Assembly: GCA_017550525.1 (NCBI GenBank)
Contig: JAFZOU010000026.1
Location: forward strand, 1-50,730
Length of the DNA stretch: 50,730 bases
Reading direction: 5' to 3'
Source: Bacteroidales bacterium
Lineage (GTDB): Bacteria; Bacteroidota; Bacteroidia; Bacteroidales; UBA932
Shown here: piece after piece, positions 50,437 to 50,730 of the stretch
Position numbering within the stretch: the first letter of the stretch is position 1
How the letters are laid out: every line of letters begins with the position of its first letter
Translations under genes and position numbers: made by a program
Notes under the pieces: generated by a model
Databases searched by the model: none
Told to the model about the DNA's origin: nothing
The model's input: the letters and a program-made list of their open reading frames with translations, nothing else

Positions 50437-50730
50437 TGCAGCCCCCCCCCAACTCTTAATACTCCCCAACACCCTCTCCGGTAATGCCGATGCAGTGGAG
50501 ACTATCTAGCTGATTCACAGCTACTTATGAAAGTGTTTGGGGTTACCGGTAATCCCAAACAATCCCGTAACCACCTGACACACAAGCAGTTAACCTCCAC
50601 CAAGCCTGGAAGGGCGGCAGGGGTGCCGGGAGCGATAGGATAAGGCGGATAAGGGGCGCCCGGGAAAGGGCTGGTCACCGAAGGGGATGCCGGGCTTTTG
50701 GGAAAACCTTGCCCCGAAGGGCCGGGAGCG
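50437..50730. other. Right-edge region rich in palindromes and repeats, no gene
   Basis: Holds a C tract near 50445, a 6-bp inverted repeat around 50507-50523, a near-perfect 26-bp palindrome (50535-50560) and G+C-rich sequence with a 10-bp direct repeat (50625-50634 and 50721-50730). The minus-strand open frame 50502-50729 is proline-rich and not convincing. Confidence 0.6.
50535..50560. repeat. 26-bp palindrome with one G-T pair
   Basis: GTTTGGGG..CCGG..TCCCAAAC reads the same on both strands except one pair. Too perfect for chance; a protein binding site, a mobile-element end or a dispersed repeat are options. Confidence 0.65.

Noticed and set aside
50502-50729. Minus-strand open frame entering from the right edge
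   Set aside because: Proline-rich output from a repeat-rich G+C stretch; no family and no start visible, so it is not listed as a gene.

Overview
The window reads as a chromosomal segment of a Bacteroidales-type bacterium (phylum Bacteroidota). The direct signs are promoter elements of the Bacteroidota form TAnnTTTG placed just upstream of many starts, the absence of purine-rich ribosome binding sites, and lineage-typical genes: a DUF4290 protein next to ftsK and a LolA-like gene, a FISUMP-domain lipoprotein, a short-chain-type threonine dehydrogenase, a B. thetaiotaomicron-like DPP III with HECLGH, and an AddAB-like nuclease pair. Base composition is close to 50% G+C and even along the window. 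Genes are packed on both strands, often with 1-17 bp overlaps. I see no prophage, transposase, CRISPR array or integrative element; this is mostly core genome, and the unusual signals are small.

Layout. 1-711: start of a YgiQ-like radical SAM gene that runs off the left edge. 753-1310: a small lipoprotein with its own terminator. 1499-4371 (minus): lipoprotein, DEDDy exonuclease, RlmI-like methyltransferase. 4422-6284 (plus): C1 peptidase and pssA, ending in a cluster of GTCGCAGGT repeats. 6445-13685 (minus): Hsp15-like S4 protein and mannose-6-phosphate isomerase, then AddB-like nuclease, SppA and a clostripain-family lipoprotein. 13740-17935 (plus): DPP III (M49), a XerC/XerD recombinase, ribosomal protein L25 and Pth. 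18096-20984 (minus): ackA, a Ptb-type phosphotransacylase and tpiA. 21056-22125: a short ComEC gene broken by a one-base frameshift. 22115-31470: ApbE, FISUMP lipoprotein, LolA-like protein, FtsK, DUF4290, AddA-like helicase/nuclease and a TerB-DnaJ protein. 31547-31853: two tRNA-Lys genes with an odd tail repeat. 31923-34682: mannose-1-phosphate guanylyltransferase diverging from umuDC. 34731-36901: NfeD-like, flotillin and XRE regulator. 36978-39863: M16 peptidase. 39934-45432: tyrS, rbfA, LolC/E-like permease, beta-barrel, hydrolase lipoprotein, lipoprotein. 45441-50025: C1 peptidase, kbl, diverging tdh, and a DUF1295 membrane protein. 50026-50730: a terminator, a strong promoter with a candidate small RNA, and a repeat-rich tail.

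How the genes fit together. Several exported peptidases (two C1, M49, M16, C11, SppA), the threonine-to-glycine plus acetyl-CoA pair (tdh/kbl) and the ATP-yielding acyl phosphate pair (ptb/ackA) suggest a peptide- and amino-acid-fermenting lifestyle; this is inference. The ManA-like isomerase and the mannose-1-phosphate guanylyltransferase supply GDP-mannose from separate loci. DNA repair is represented by AddA-like and AddB-like proteins at separate loci and by UmuD/UmuC.

The most striking signal beyond the genes is a heptamer, ATCGGCC (reverse complement GGCCGAT), present about 75 times in 50.7 kb by eye on both strands and in different codon phases, roughly ten times the chance expectation for a 7-mer. 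Other points for a second look are the tRNA-Lys tail repeat and hairpin, the comEC frameshift, the candidate small RNA near 50.3 kb, the GTCGCAGGT cluster, and the envelope genes appended to tyrS-rbfA.
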